Shown piece after piece: positions 11,511-22,871 of a stretch of 64,000 bases of DNA. Within the stretch, counting starts at the first letter, position 1, and each line of letters starts with the position of its first letter. The notes beneath the pieces are model-generated. The model saw only the letters and a list, made by a program, of their open reading frames with translations. It was not told the origin of the DNA and searched no databases. Position numbers and translations under genes: made by a program. Origin of the DNA: Labia minor (Eukaryota; Arthropoda; Insecta; Dermaptera; Spongiphoridae); NCBI GenBank assembly GCA_963082975.1, contig OY720344.1, positions 87,420,107 to 87,484,106 on the forward strand, in the 5' to 3' direction.

Positions 11511-12141
11511 ACTATCTCACTAGAGATAATATTGCGATGATGAAAATTTTCGATGTCGAGATTTTGATGTATTTATACGTTTTGAAGGTCCCTGAGTCAT
11601 TTTCACTAAGGTTGAGAAAAATGTTTGTGTGTGTGTGTATGTAGACAAGATTATGCTAAAACGGTTTGAGCTAGAATAATGAAATTTGGTACACGGGCAT
11701 TATCCAAAATTCGTAGTTTTCTATCAACTTTTGAGAAATGTAGCTGATTCGGAAGAGGACCATTACATACCACATTTTCATTTTTTTTCCTCTAAACTGA
11801 CCGTAAGAAAAAAGATATATGTTTGATAGATTTTCACACGATTAAAAATTGTACAAAACTACTATATATAGAATTTCAGCTTGATTGAATCTCTGAAAGT
11901 CTAGAATTTCAGCTTGATTGAATCTCTGAAAGTCTAGAATTTAAGCTTGATTGAATTAATTTTTTAACATTGCAAATCAAGCGCCAGCACGTGACGTGGT
12001 GCCATCAACAAAGAGCCAATGACGCGCTGGTTTAATAAATATTATTTATTAATTTTAATTTATAATTAATTAAATTTAATTTAAATATAATGTTATTTAA
12101 TGCAATTTAAATTGCGAGATAGTCGAGTAGAGACACTCCAG
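11511..12141 (+). repeat. family X repeat, copy 1 (631 bp, most complete)
   Basis: The consensus of this family starts with the palindrome ACTATCTCGCCAGAGATAGT (here with a substituted loop) and ends with a GGAGACACTCC hairpin, then CAG. The interior includes TTTTGAAGGTCCCTGAGTCA, a GT run, AAAACGGTTTGAGCTAGAAT and ACGTGACGTGGTGCCATCAA. Copies occur at 19.9, 33.6 and 50.1 kb. There is no protein coding. It is a non-autonomous element of uncertain class. Confidence 0.65.
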
Positions 12142-12160
12142 ATTTTTTTCTTGATTGATT

Positions 12161-12366
12161 CTAGATTACGTCTAGAAATATAACAACTGAAAATTGATAT
12201 ACATAGATGTCTATATAGACGTATAAATTTTCTAGACGTACATTTAGATCAGAAGTCTAAATTGAATAAAATAAAATTAAATTAAATTCTATATAGACGT
12301 CTAAATTGATATTTCTAGACGTAATCTAGATCTAGACGTCAATTAGACGTCTAATCGACGTCTACG
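12161..12366. repeat. palindromic element built from TCTAGACGT motifs
   Basis: CTAGATTACGTCTAGAAATA at 12161-12180 is exactly inverted at 12310-12329. Between and beyond these arms, TAGACGT and its complement recur many times up to 12366. It directly follows family X copy 1. The class is unknown. Confidence 0.6.
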
Positions 12367-12410
12367 TTCTGGCTGGGTAGTTTTACTACACATAAATAAA
12401 TAAATTTTGA

Positions 12411-12620
12411 AGTTATACTTCTTTAGGCGCGTTATGGAAAATTGATGGGGAGTGAAATTTTAAGATGTGTGACACGAAAAATTAACAGTTTTTTTGTTTT
12501 TCCAGAAAAATAAATTTTTATTTGCCTGAAGTAGGATTCGAACCTACCATGTCTCTCTTCGACTACGTCATAGCGCTCAAAGCAAGCGAGCGCTCTACCC
12601 ACTAGGCTATGACGAATCCC
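12411..12620 (-). repeat. tRNA-derived SINE
   Basis: Read on the minus strand, the head at about 12524-12620 has an RNA polymerase III A box, TAGCCTAGTGG, and a perfect B box, GGTTCGAATCC. A T/A-rich body and a tail ending cgcgcctaaagaagtataac follow. The box spacing is longer than in an ordinary tRNA, so it is not called as a tRNA gene. Confidence 0.65.
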
Positions 12621-12770
12621 CAACATTATTATCTTATTTTAACCATATATGCCATCCCATGGATAGATTATTAACAATTTTTTAATTAAACACAAAATAT
12701 GAAGAATCTTGTTGAATTCTTGATGTCATATCTAATCTAAGGTGTGTAGAAAATTATAATAATTCCAAGA

Positions 12771-12771
<1 letters not shown>

Positions 12772-12817
<46 letters not shown>

Positions 12818-12853
12818 CTAATACCAGACCAAATAAATAGATAGATAGATAGA
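12772..12853. repeat. TA microsatellite followed by ATAG repeats
   Basis: About 20 TA units run to 12812, and a short run of AGAT units lies at 12836-12853. Confidence 0.9.
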
Positions 12854-13404
12854 TGTCAACATTTCGTTTCATTTGTGTTGTTTCTAATGGACCGCTTGAA
12901 CATTTCATTTCGAATTATATATGTGTGCTAATAAATTATATTCAGTAGTGATTTAAATTGAATATTTTGATTGATATTACTTACTATTTGTGAATATTAG
13001 TGAAAACAAAAAATGTGCTTATATACTTTTAAGGTTAACTATCCGTATGTATTATTTATTGATATAAATTAATTATTTAATATAATTAACACTAAATATT
13101 ATTAAATTATTAATGTTAAATACTTATTATTATATATTATTATTAATAATATATTATTATATTATTTAAATTTATATTAAATGTATATATTAAATATATT
13201 TTATTATATAAATATATTAATTTTCAATTTTTAATATTAATTATTGATATCTAAGATCAATCTAAGATTCTTTTAGTTTAAATTTGATGACTATTAATGG
13301 TACTATTCAATTTCAGTTCTAGTTTTCAAGATGGGTAAAATGGGCTTTTCCGTAGAAAAACCAATAATTATTTGCATGCAATTAAAAACTATTTTTTTAA
13401 TGAT
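12854..13404. other. AT-rich spacer
   Basis: Almost pure A/T between 13030 and 13250, with no coding signal. Confidence 0.5.
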
Positions 13405-13450
13405 GCCAAAGAAGTATAACTTCTCACGCGCGTACATAAGTACACGCACC
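13405..13450 (-). repeat. second copy of the SINE-tail motif
   Basis: CCAAAGAAGTATAACTTC here matches the tail of the 12.4-kb SINE in inverted orientation, followed by CGCGCGTACATAAGTACACG. The core GAAGTATAACTTC is itself nearly palindromic. Confidence 0.4.
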
Positions 13451-16403
13451 GCTTTTTTTAATAATAACACATATGTATAATTGGAAAATATAGAAAAAAT
13501 ACTTCATTTTGGTGAACGCAAGATCTATAAATCATTTCATATATTAAAATTTCCTTATGTAACATTTTTGCCTTACAAAAAACATTGCTATCTTCATGAT
13601 AAATACTTCACATGAGGTAAGACAGAAATGAATTATTATTTTAGATATACCAATATATTATTTTAAAAAATATTTATGTAATAAAAAAAATATTTATTAA
13701 TAATAGTTTATATATTTGTATTTTATTTATTTAAAAATTAGTTATATATTAATTATTCAAAATTCTAATCATCAGTTTGACATAAAAATTATAATATCAT
13801 TTTCACTCATTAATCATTCGATGTTCAGGTCCGCCTAGGAAACCCAGTAAATTTATATATTATATAAATTCTCTGATGAAAAATCTTTTTCATATATCCC
13901 CATGGAAGGCTAATAAATATCGCTAACGGTTTAAGGGCTCCAATTAACGGGCCAAATGGTAATCGGATAAGCAATTATCGAACTTGCGCCCTCATTTGAA
14001 AAAGACGCCCACATGTCTCGCCCAATTACCCCGAAATCTTCATAATCTAGACTGATCTAGACTTTAAATGGTTAAGAATTGTATAAATTTTTGTTTAACA
14101 TATAATATCTATATTTATACTTAATAATATTTCAATAAATATTATGTCATTATATATATATATATTGTACTGATATTTTCAATTCAGTCCCTAATTTTAA
14201 GTATTTCTGTATTTTATATTTAAGTTTTTTTTATTAATGCCAATATCTCTTTCCCTTTCTTTTTATGTATTTTAATAGTATATAATTTAATAGTTTTAAG
14301 AATTTGAAATTTGATCTCCCTTAGAAATATAATTAGTTATTTTATAAAATAAATTATTTAATTAAAATAGAACTTTGTAAATAGAATTAGAAAGAGACGG
14401 AAGAACTCCCTGTCTGTGTGTGTTTATGTGATGGTGTGAGTGAATTTCTCCGAGTGTTGAATTTGTTTATAGATATTGTTGAAAAAATCATTCTTTATCG
14501 AGACATCAGAGAGAATAGACGTGTTCTATTTTGCTCAATCAACTTTTATAGAATGTTTGCGTTTATAAATGCTTTTTAACTCTCATTCTTTTCCAAACAA
14601 AATATTTAAATATTGGAATTGATCTCAACCCGTGAAGACACAAGACAACCTGGTTCTTTCGATCCTCACAAAATCTACTCATCTGGACCTCTTGGAAATC
14701 ATCACGACATCACATATGTCAGCCGCCATTTCCACACCACGACACGGATAAGACTTTATTTCATTCCTTTTGTTTTATTATAATTTAAGTTCTTGTTACT
14801 AATTGATATTATTTCTCTTACCATTTGTAAAACTAATTAATATGATTTATTGCTTAAAATAACAAAGATTCATACAAGAAAATTTTCTAACGTTATTATT
14901 TTACTTATAATAAAATTTATTAAAAGTTAACATCTAATAATCTAATCACTCTCTTCTATTGTACAACTCTTTCTCTATTTCACGCTGGAATCACTGTTAT
15001 CTGAGTGCTACATCCTTATCTGGACCACAAATTAAAATTACCTCCTTCATTCACAACCCTTGTCGAATTAGAAGGACTCCATATTATTTTCCCCACTTCT
15101 CCTACCTTCATTATCTTTTAAAAAGCTCATTAATAATTTAAATCATAATTACTAATTGATTTGAATTTAATAAATTAATTAATGTATTTATTAATTTATT
15201 GAAATCAAAATTAATTAAATTCTAATTAATTCTAAACTTATTAATTTAATTTAAATTAAATTAGATATTAATTTAAATAAAAAAATTATTTATATTAATT
15301 TTTTTAATTGATTCTTTCCCCACCTTTTTTTTTACAAACATCACAACCCCCATTCTTTCCCCTTCCCCTTTCCCCCTATAAACCCAAGAAAACCTTTACA
15401 ATATATATTTCGAATTATAATTTAATTTGATTTTTAATAATTAAATTCACAATTTTAGTTATTATTAATATAAAAATGTTAGCAAATTAAGTACAAACAT
15501 TTATTTTCTTTTTCTAACTACATATAAAGGTATATAGGAAAATAAGTAATAATAAAGTAAAGAAAGAAGAATTAAAATAAAAGGTGTGTAATACTCTAAT
15601 GACAAAAGGCAATGTAACAAAACAAATATGAAGACAAAAATTAAATTAAGAAATAGATAAATTGATTTTGATTGCAATAATCAGATCTATAGTATGAATG
15701 AGGTATTTGATGCATAAAATAAGAATTAGTAGATTAATTGTTCTTATTATTTGGGCTTTATAGATTTCTCAGTTATTTGTTACTGAGGCCATTTGTATCA
15801 ATCATCATTTAATTCTTAACTAAGAACAGAACCGCACCAAGGTAAACTTGTGTTCAGGGTATTGATTAAAAATTAGATCCCAATGAAAAAATATATATTT
15901 ATCTTATAATTAAACAAAAAATATTTAATATTAGTTTTAGATTCGTTTGGAATTTTTATCTGAAATATGTACAAACATTAATATGATCTTTATAATTTAT
16001 TTTTTAAATAATAATAATCGTCCCCTTGGCACCTCCCCTTGTAGCAGCCAAGTCCAGGAAATCTCTTTAGAGAGGATAGAGCAGTCTTTATCAGGGCACA
16101 GGTAAATAAATCGGCCCATTTATTTTCCATGCTTTTCTAGAATACGTTCTAATAAATAATATTTAGTAATACTATTTAGTACAGGTTTTTTAATTTATTT
16201 TACTTATTTATACTCCGTTGTGACGGCTTCTGAGAACGATTCCACATCAAGACTTCTCCAACAGTTTTCAAGCGTTATACGAACGTTGTCAGAAGTGTGT
16301 TGTAGCTAGTGGAGAGTATTTTGAAGGTCAATAATAGTATTTACAATTTACATTCTCTTTTTGTTTTTATCATACCATTTACCGAACTTTTTAGACCCCC
16401 CTC

Positions 16404-16437
<34 letters not shown>

Positions 16438-16440
16438 ATC
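13451..16440. other. spacer, no gene recognised
   Basis: Patches with lower AT content at 13890-14050, 14390-14480, 14630-14760, 15300-15390 and 16020-16135 contain no extended open frame or recognised motif. The remainder is AT-rich. A TA microsatellite occupies about 16404-16434. Unknown decayed repeats are the likeliest content. Confidence 0.4.
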
Positions 16441-16680
16441 TGTAGTACAAACCCGGCATGTCAGTTTGAGTTCTAATGACGGAAGTTCTTCAAAGCTTCA
16501 CAACTCAGTAATCAAAAATCATCCAACCATTCAACTCAAAATACCAAAATTGACTCTTGTTGGGTCTCACACAGATTAAGACTCAAAAATTATCTTGTAA
16601 AAGGCGCTGAAATGAGCACCGAAACGTCACAAAAACCCGGAAATAACTTTCATTAATAAAAACTTTCTCGGAAACCTAAA
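16440..16680 (+). other. possible Penelope-like element remnant with hammerhead-like motif
   Basis: The stretch CTGAAATGAGCACCGAAAC at 16607-16625, followed by GTC, resembles the hammerhead ribozyme core (CTGATGA...GAAAC) reported in terminal repeats of Penelope-like retroelements. It departs from the core by an extra A in the first conserved box, so activity is doubtful. No reverse transcriptase or GIY-YIG frame was seen nearby. Confidence 0.3.
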
Positions 16681-16681
16681 C

Positions 16682-16683
<2 letters not shown>

Positions 16684-16716
<33 letters not shown>
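16684..16716. repeat. TA microsatellite
   Basis: An uninterrupted TA run. Confidence 0.9.
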
Positions 16717-16719
<3 letters not shown>

Positions 16720-18079
16720 AATTTATATATGAGGTAATAGCACCTAAAGCGGACACCATAAGCCTAATTTTTCAATGCGTTTGTTGAAGTGTTTTGTAAT
16801 AAAATGACACCTTTCTCAATTCTGTAAGTAATTTTAATAAATATCTATGTTCTTTAAAAGTTGTGTGTGTGTAAAGTCCTTTTATAAACCCCCCTGTATA
16901 TATAAGTTAAAGCAAATGATATATATTATTATATTTTTTCTGAAATAACTAACAAAAAAAATAATATTGATACAAAATTTATTCAAAATTAAAAAAGTTA
17001 AGTCTTATTAGAATTTGAATATTAAATAACTAATAATTTTAATTAAATTTACCATTTTATTTCATTAGAAGCAAAGATGGTTATGTAACTAATTTATTTT
17101 ATAGATTAAATTAGAATGGCTATTTTTATTAAACCCCAAGTGTATTTGTTAATGTTCAATTTAAGCTCTTTCTTTTTCTGCTTCTTTTTATTATTAATAA
17201 TTTATCCATTAAAAATAGGTTTTTACTAAAAAAGCAAGTAACTTAAAAAATTTCATTAAAAAATGATTATCGATATTAATAATATATGTAGATGCACGTA
17301 TATATATTTCCAATTATTTCTACCTGGGTATATAATTGAAATAGGTTCCTAATTTCCTATAAACTTCTATCGGTAATCAATTAATCATTTAGCACGTTGA
17401 GATTTATAGATCATGGATTTATTTCACGAGTTGACAGCGTGGGGGATTCCATTAATGGTCTTTTGTCGTAATCTCACGAAAAATATGTTCAATTAAGAAA
17501 AGGGATCTTTTAAAAGGAAAACTGGATTCAGGAGTTCGAAAATGATTATATGCCATTTTTTTCTACTTAAATTACATTTAATTACTTATCAAAGGTAAAG
17601 AAAAAAAATTGGAGAAAATTAATATATAAATTAAATATAAGTAATATAATATTAAGTAATTATGTAATATTTAAGTAATTTATAAGTAATATATTTAATA
17701 CAAGCATTCATATTTATTTTTCTTTTCTAAAATAATATTGTTAAAAAATTATTTAAAAAACATAAAATCATAATATTTTAAATAAATAAATCTAAAAATT
17801 TGTTATTTTAAAATATCAAAATGTAAAATATTAAAAATGCGTACTTCTGACTTTTGTAATTAATAAAAAATACTTATAATATTACTTTCATTTCATAAAT
17901 TTAATTAAAAATCTTCAACAAATCTTACTAATCACTAATTTCCATTAGTACATTAAACATTATATAATAGTAACTATATAAATCATTCATTTGAATATTT
18001 TTAGTGTAATATTTTTACCAATGTAAATTTTTAAAATTATAAATACTTATAAAAAAAATTCAACTGATTATTTTATTAA
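16717..18079. other. AT-rich spacer
   Basis: No gene is recognised. A slightly GC-richer patch at about 17380-17480 has no recognisable identity. Confidence 0.5.
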
Positions 18080-18300
18080 GCAGATCTATCTACTTTTGTA
18101 GCTCTACTGAACTTGAAAGTTCTTGGCCATAACAACTACATTCCTCCAAACGTCCCTATCTTGAGTTTCCTCCATCCAATTCCTATTCTTTCCCAACTCC
18201 CTCAAATCTCTTATTACATTGTCTGTGCACCAATTCCTTGGTCAATTTAACCGGTGGTATCTCATCTGATCTCCTTACAAACAAATTTCTCGCTAGTTTT
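18080..18300 (-). pseudogene. reverse transcriptase 3'-end relic
   Basis: Minus-strand reading gives NWCTDNVIRDLRELGK, then QDRDVWRNVVVMAKNFQ. This is the characteristic C-terminus of the resident non-LTR element family. It is truncated, with no Helitron end beside it. Confidence 0.65.
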
Positions 18301-18410
18301 TCTAACCATTTGTTATAAAGTTAAGTCTTGAGTTTTTAAAACTAGTTAATTTTAGAAAATGTAACTAGCACTTCTATTAGTTACTTTTAATATATTTGAG
18401 GTTTCAGATA

Positions 18411-19329
18411 CAGGGCCCGGCAGTCAAACCTGACGGTTTTTGAAATGGAATAAATAAAAAAGTTGTTGAGATATTTTAATTTTTTTTTTATTGTAAAGAG
18501 GAGAATTGGAAATTTAACATTCATAATAAAAAAGCACAAAAATAACTTATGTAGCAAAAATTATGTCACTTAAATGATGACCACCATTTCCATCTCAACG
18601 GATGTGTCAACAAACAAAATTTCCGATATTGGGCTCCAAGAAACCCACAGGAACTTCACCAGCAGCCTCTTCACTGTGAAAGAGTAACTGTCTGGGCTGC
18701 AGTGTGTAGGTCAACAGTGTTAGGGTCTTATTTTTTTGAGGAGAATGGCCAAACCGTGACAGTGAACTCAGCGCGTTATGTTGCCATGATCCGTGACTTT
18801 CTCATCCCAGAGTTACGTCGCCATAGTATCCCTCTCAGGAGGGTCTGGTTTCAGCAGGACGGAGCAACTGCCCATACCTCTCGGGCGTCCATGGCTCAAC
18901 TCAGAGGATTTTTCCCCGGTAAGCTGATCTCGCTCAGGGGTGACATCGAATGGCCGGCACGTTCTCCCGACTTGTCCCCTTGTGACTTTTATCTATGGGG
19001 GTACCTCAAGGGAAGAGTTTATGTTAACAGACCAAATAATTTGAACCAACTGAAAGGAGAAAATTCGGCGAGAAAGTCGTGAGATCCCGCGCCAAACATT
19101 GAAGAGAGTCATGACTAACTTCTCCAGGAGACTCGTACAGTGTAGAGAAAATGGTGGTCATCATTTAAGTGACATAATTTTTGCTACATAAGTTATTTTT
19201 GTGCTTTTTTATTATGAATGTTAAATTTCCAATGCTCCTCTTTACAATAAAAAAAAATAATTAAAATATCTCAACAACTTGTTTATTTATCTCATTTCAA
19301 AAACCGTCAGGTTTGACTGCCGAACCCTG
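18411..19329 (+). mobile_element. mariner-type DD41D element with about 177-bp inverted repeats
   Basis: The element starts CAGGGCCCGGCAGTC and ends GACTGCCGAACCCTG, flanked by TA on both sides (18409-18410, 19330-19331). The arms 18411-18587 and 19153-19329 are nearly identical inverted copies. The right arm includes the last codons of the transposase, so the left arm looks like an inverted copy of the right end that replaced the original left part. It is not autonomous. Confidence 0.8.
18603..19150 (+). pseudogene. mariner-type (DD41D) transposase, N-terminally deleted
   Basis: From 18603 the frame reads NKQNFRYWAPRNPQE..., VTVWAAVCRSTVLGSYFF, VWFQQDGATAHTSRAS and SPDLSPCDFYLWGYLKG. The acidic residues in QQD and SPCD are separated by 41 residues, as in the DD41D group of Tc1/mariner transposases. 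A one-base loss near 19065 shifts the frame (stop at 19080-19082). The correct tail, with RRLVQCRENGGHH, resumes in another frame. The DNA-binding N-terminus and first catalytic Asp are absent. Confidence 0.75.
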
Positions 19330-19331
19330 TA

Positions 19332-19865
19332 GATGTTGTCATTTGTTGTTAAATAAAAATTGTATTTAATGTTGCATATTATTATGTTTCTAAATATCAC
19401 ACCTATTTATAAACTTATGGCATTCATTTATTTCTAACGATTTTAATTCTATTTATATTATTTTGGGTTTTTGGGATGCTCATTTGAAACAACCTAAGCA
19501 TTTAATTTTGTTTAATTGTTAATTGTAAGTAATATTGGAACCTACGATCTCAAGAACGACACCCTAGATTTATAACCACTAATACTAGTACTGATCTACA
19601 ATATATTTAATGAATGACTTATCGATATTTTACGGATTTAAAGATTTTACGGTGGTATTGGTAATTAATTAACGAGCGCGTTGTTAATTATTATTATGTA
19701 TTCAAATCTACTAAAAACAAATGATTCAAAATAATTACATTGAAATCACTTCTTTGCTAGTAATTAAGTGTCCTATCAAAAATTAGATGGACTATAAATG
19801 ACCAAAATATTTACAATTCTATATCATTATCATTAGCTAAAATTTTTTCTAAAATTTCAATTTTT
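19332..19865. other. spacer
   Basis: AT-rich, no gene or recognised repeat. Confidence 0.5.
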
Positions 19866-20473
19866 ACTATCTCGCCAGAGATAGTATTGCGATCATGAAA
19901 ATTTTCGATTTTTTGATGTTTTTATACGTTTTGAAGGTCCCTGAGTCATTTTCACTAAGGTTGAGAAAAATGTCTGTGTGTGTGTGTATATGTGTATGTG
20001 TATATGTAGACAAGATTATTCAAAAACGGTTTGAGCTATAATAATGAAATTTGCTCTATACGGGCATTATTCCAAATTCGTAGTTTTCTATCAACTTTTG
20101 AGAAATGTAGCTCATTCAGAAGAGGGTCATTTCCTATCACGTTTTAATTTTGTTCCCTCTAAACTTACCGTAAAAATAAAGATATATGTTTGATAGTTGT
20201 CACATGATTAAAAATTGTATAAAACTACTAAATATAGAATTTCAGCTTGATTGAATCGCTGAAAGTATCGAAATTAATTTTTTAACACGAATGCAAATAA
20301 CGCTCCAGCACTTGACGTGTTGCCATCAACGAAGAGCCAAACATGCGCTGGTTTAATAAATATTATTTCTTAATTTTAATTTATAATTTATAATTAATTA
20401 AATTTAATTTAAATATAATATATGTTATTTAATTCAATTCAGATTGCGAGATAGTCAAATGGAGACACTCCAG
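19866..20473 (+). repeat. family X repeat, copy 2
   Basis: Starts with the intact hairpin ACTATCTCGCCAGAGATAGT and ends GGAGACACTCCAG. About 608 bp, colinear with copy 1. A GT/AT run is expanded near 19975-20005. Confidence 0.65.
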
Positions 20474-21250
20474 CTTATTTCATTTAATGAGGTGAACTTT
20501 CATAACATTTTCTTAATGATAGAATAGAAAAGTGAAATAGGAATTAAAAAAATATTTCTTCGAGAAATATATCTTGTTTTTATTATAATCTAAGAGATTA
20601 TTTTCTTATGAATTGAATTGTGTGAATCAATTTAAAATGGTATTAACCTTAATCAGTAGTCCAATAGAAGCATTCTTTTAGGGTTTAAGTCATTTATCAT
20701 CACATAAACTCAAAAACTTCATGATCTCAATCGACGTAAATGAAATTGTTATAAAATGAATTGAACGTTTGTTTAATTAGCCCCATCCTCTTCCACTATC
20801 TCCATGATGCTCTCCTTCTATTCAGCTTTTGTTGTCTCCAAAGACATTGCGCTAATACTACTTAAAGAATGGCCTCAAATTGATTCTACTAAAATCCTTG
20901 CGAATCAATCGACCTATGTAATCCGTTTTTTTTTAAGGCGAATTAAGCGGCTTACATTTAAGCACTTTTAAGTTCCTGATTTAAATAAAGCTCCTGTTTG
21001 TAGATTTTTAGCTAGGCCAAATCACAAATATATAACTACTAATATACCTAATTGAGAACTACTTACATTAGCGCATGAGAATAATTAGTAAAGAATCATA
21101 TGTGTGTGTATGTGTGTATGTGATTGCTTTAATTTGCTTTTAGAGAAATTTATTATTTTATACAAATTTTTTATTTATTAAATTAAAACTAATAATAAAT
21201 ACACATAAATAAAAATATTTAATCATTTTATATATCTATCTATCTATCTA
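20474..21250. other. spacer
   Basis: No gene is recognised. GT-rich run at 21100-21125, then an ATCT run leading into the Helitron. Confidence 0.5.
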
Positions 21251-21888
21251 TCTATATATATAAAAGGCAATGTCTGTCTGTCTGTCTGTCTCTTATAGAC
21301 TCAAAAACTACCCGTCCAAATTCTTCCAAATTCAAATATTTTTAATTTTTTTTAAACTGTCAAAAATAACATACCCATAATAACAGTTGTAATAAAAATA
21401 GAAATATAAATCACAATGTAAGTAAAATATTGAATCGTTTTATTTATATTGTTTCAATTATTGTTTGAATATATATTAAATTTATATATAGATTTATTAA
21501 GTATAATAATTCCATTTACTTCAAATTTTTTTAATTTTTTATTTAAAAGTATATTCAGCATTGAAATTGCCATTAAATATGCAGGTAATTAGAATTCCAA
21601 CATGTAATATTAGCAAATATTCTGGGATGGGAAAAATACTAAGATCATGTCATGTCCTATTAAATATTTTGAATTTTATTTTGAATCATACAATGGTAAT
21701 GAAATATTGTAGGTAGACTTTTGAGACAAACCATAAACTATAAAATAAGAGAATATACTTATTCCGAAAACTGTTAATTAAAATGTAATAACTATTAACA
21801 ATTAATAAAGTAGAAATAATTTTCGAACAAATAAAAATGTAATAATTATTAACAAAAAAATAAAAAATAAAAATAAATTATTAACAAA

Positions 21889-22200
21889 ATAAGTTGACCT
21901 GTGGCCAGGTCCGAACCGACCGACGGTTTGAAGTAAATTAATTTCCAGCTACAGAAACAATTTCAAATAATTTTAATATATCTATTAATGTAATAAAAAA
22001 ACAGATATGGACATAACATAAATATTTTTAATTTTATTTTATTTGTAATATATATGTAAGACCAGGCTGTGACGTCATGAATGGCTGGATGACTTCATAT
22101 AATTTTAAATTAAGAAATATTCGTGGAGATATGTAAAAATCTCCACATGTGAAATTTGGTGTGAAAACAATACCTCCCTTACTATCGTCGGTCGGTAAAA
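21889..22200 (+). repeat. family Y repeat, short copy C, nested in Helitron B
   Basis: Begins AAGTTGACCTGTGGCCAGGT (hairpin GACCT/AGGTC), then CCGACCGACGG, and ends CGTCGGTCGGTAAAA, an inverted match to the start. A 3' hairpin GGAGAT...ATCTCC precedes the end. It lacks the 138-bp units present in copies A and B. Confidence 0.65.
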
Positions 22201-22469
22201 AATAAAAATAAAAATGTAATAAAATAAAAAATAAAATTTCAATTATATTAATTTAATAAATTATTATTATTATTATTATTATTTTCACGTATTAAACGGT
22301 ATATTATTATTATTATTATTATTTGTAATAATTCCAATAAAAATAAATAAAAATAAAAACCAAAAAAAAGTGCAATTAAAACTAAAATTTCAATTATATT
22401 CATTTAACCCATTATTATTATTATTATTCAGTTATCATATACGTAGATATGTATGCAGACACACATGCA

Positions 22470-22640
22470 AATATTGGGAAACATCCGGTGGAAGACCAAA
22501 GATCAAGGTGGGTGGACAATGAAGGAAGGGACATGGGAGAGATGGGACAGGATTTGGTTGTAGCTCAGGATAGGGACTCTTAGAGAAAAGTGGATGCTGC
22601 AGCTAAGAACTTTCGATAACTGTATAGACACCGAGTTAGA
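22470..22640 (+). pseudogene. captured reverse transcriptase terminal fragment in Helitron B
   Basis: Reads as fragments of the family C-terminus (SGGRPKIKVG, then a QDRDS..RKVDAAAKELS-like stretch broken by frameshifts) and ends at the same TTAGATAAATATAAC tail as other copies. Confidence 0.6.
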
Positions 22641-22871
22641 TAAATATAACATATGCAATAATAATATATAATTAATTTACTGATTAAATTAAAATATATA
22701 TTTTCTAAGAAAACAAATATATGTCTTATCTACTTATACTGATTGAAACAAAATGGATGAAAACCTTTTACATACAGACTTTCAACCAAATACTATGTAT
22801 CACTCGGGGGTACAGGGGCGGAGCCCCCGTCTAGGTCTGAAGAGCGCCTGGAAGGCGCTCTGATCAGCTAG

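Larger units (their letters stand above)
21251..22871 (+). mobile_element. non-autonomous Helitron, copy B (1.6 kb)
   Basis: Starts TCTATATATATAAAAGGC after an A, followed by TGTC repeats and ACTCAAAAACTACCCGTCC. It ends with a perfect 8-bp stem hairpin, AGAGCGCC-tggaa-GGCGCTCT, then TGATCAGCTAG before T. This is the clearest Helitron 3' end in the window. It contains a nested family Y element and a short reverse-transcriptase remnant. No Rep/helicase frame. Confidence 0.75.

Noticed and set aside
12524-12620. tRNA gene on the minus strand
   Set aside because: A and B boxes are present, but the spacing and length are wrong for a tRNA fold and a SINE body follows.
14959-15141. 60-codon frame MYNSFSISRWNHCYLSATS
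   Set aside because: No domain, splice context or homologous feel. Probably chance in a locally less AT-rich patch.
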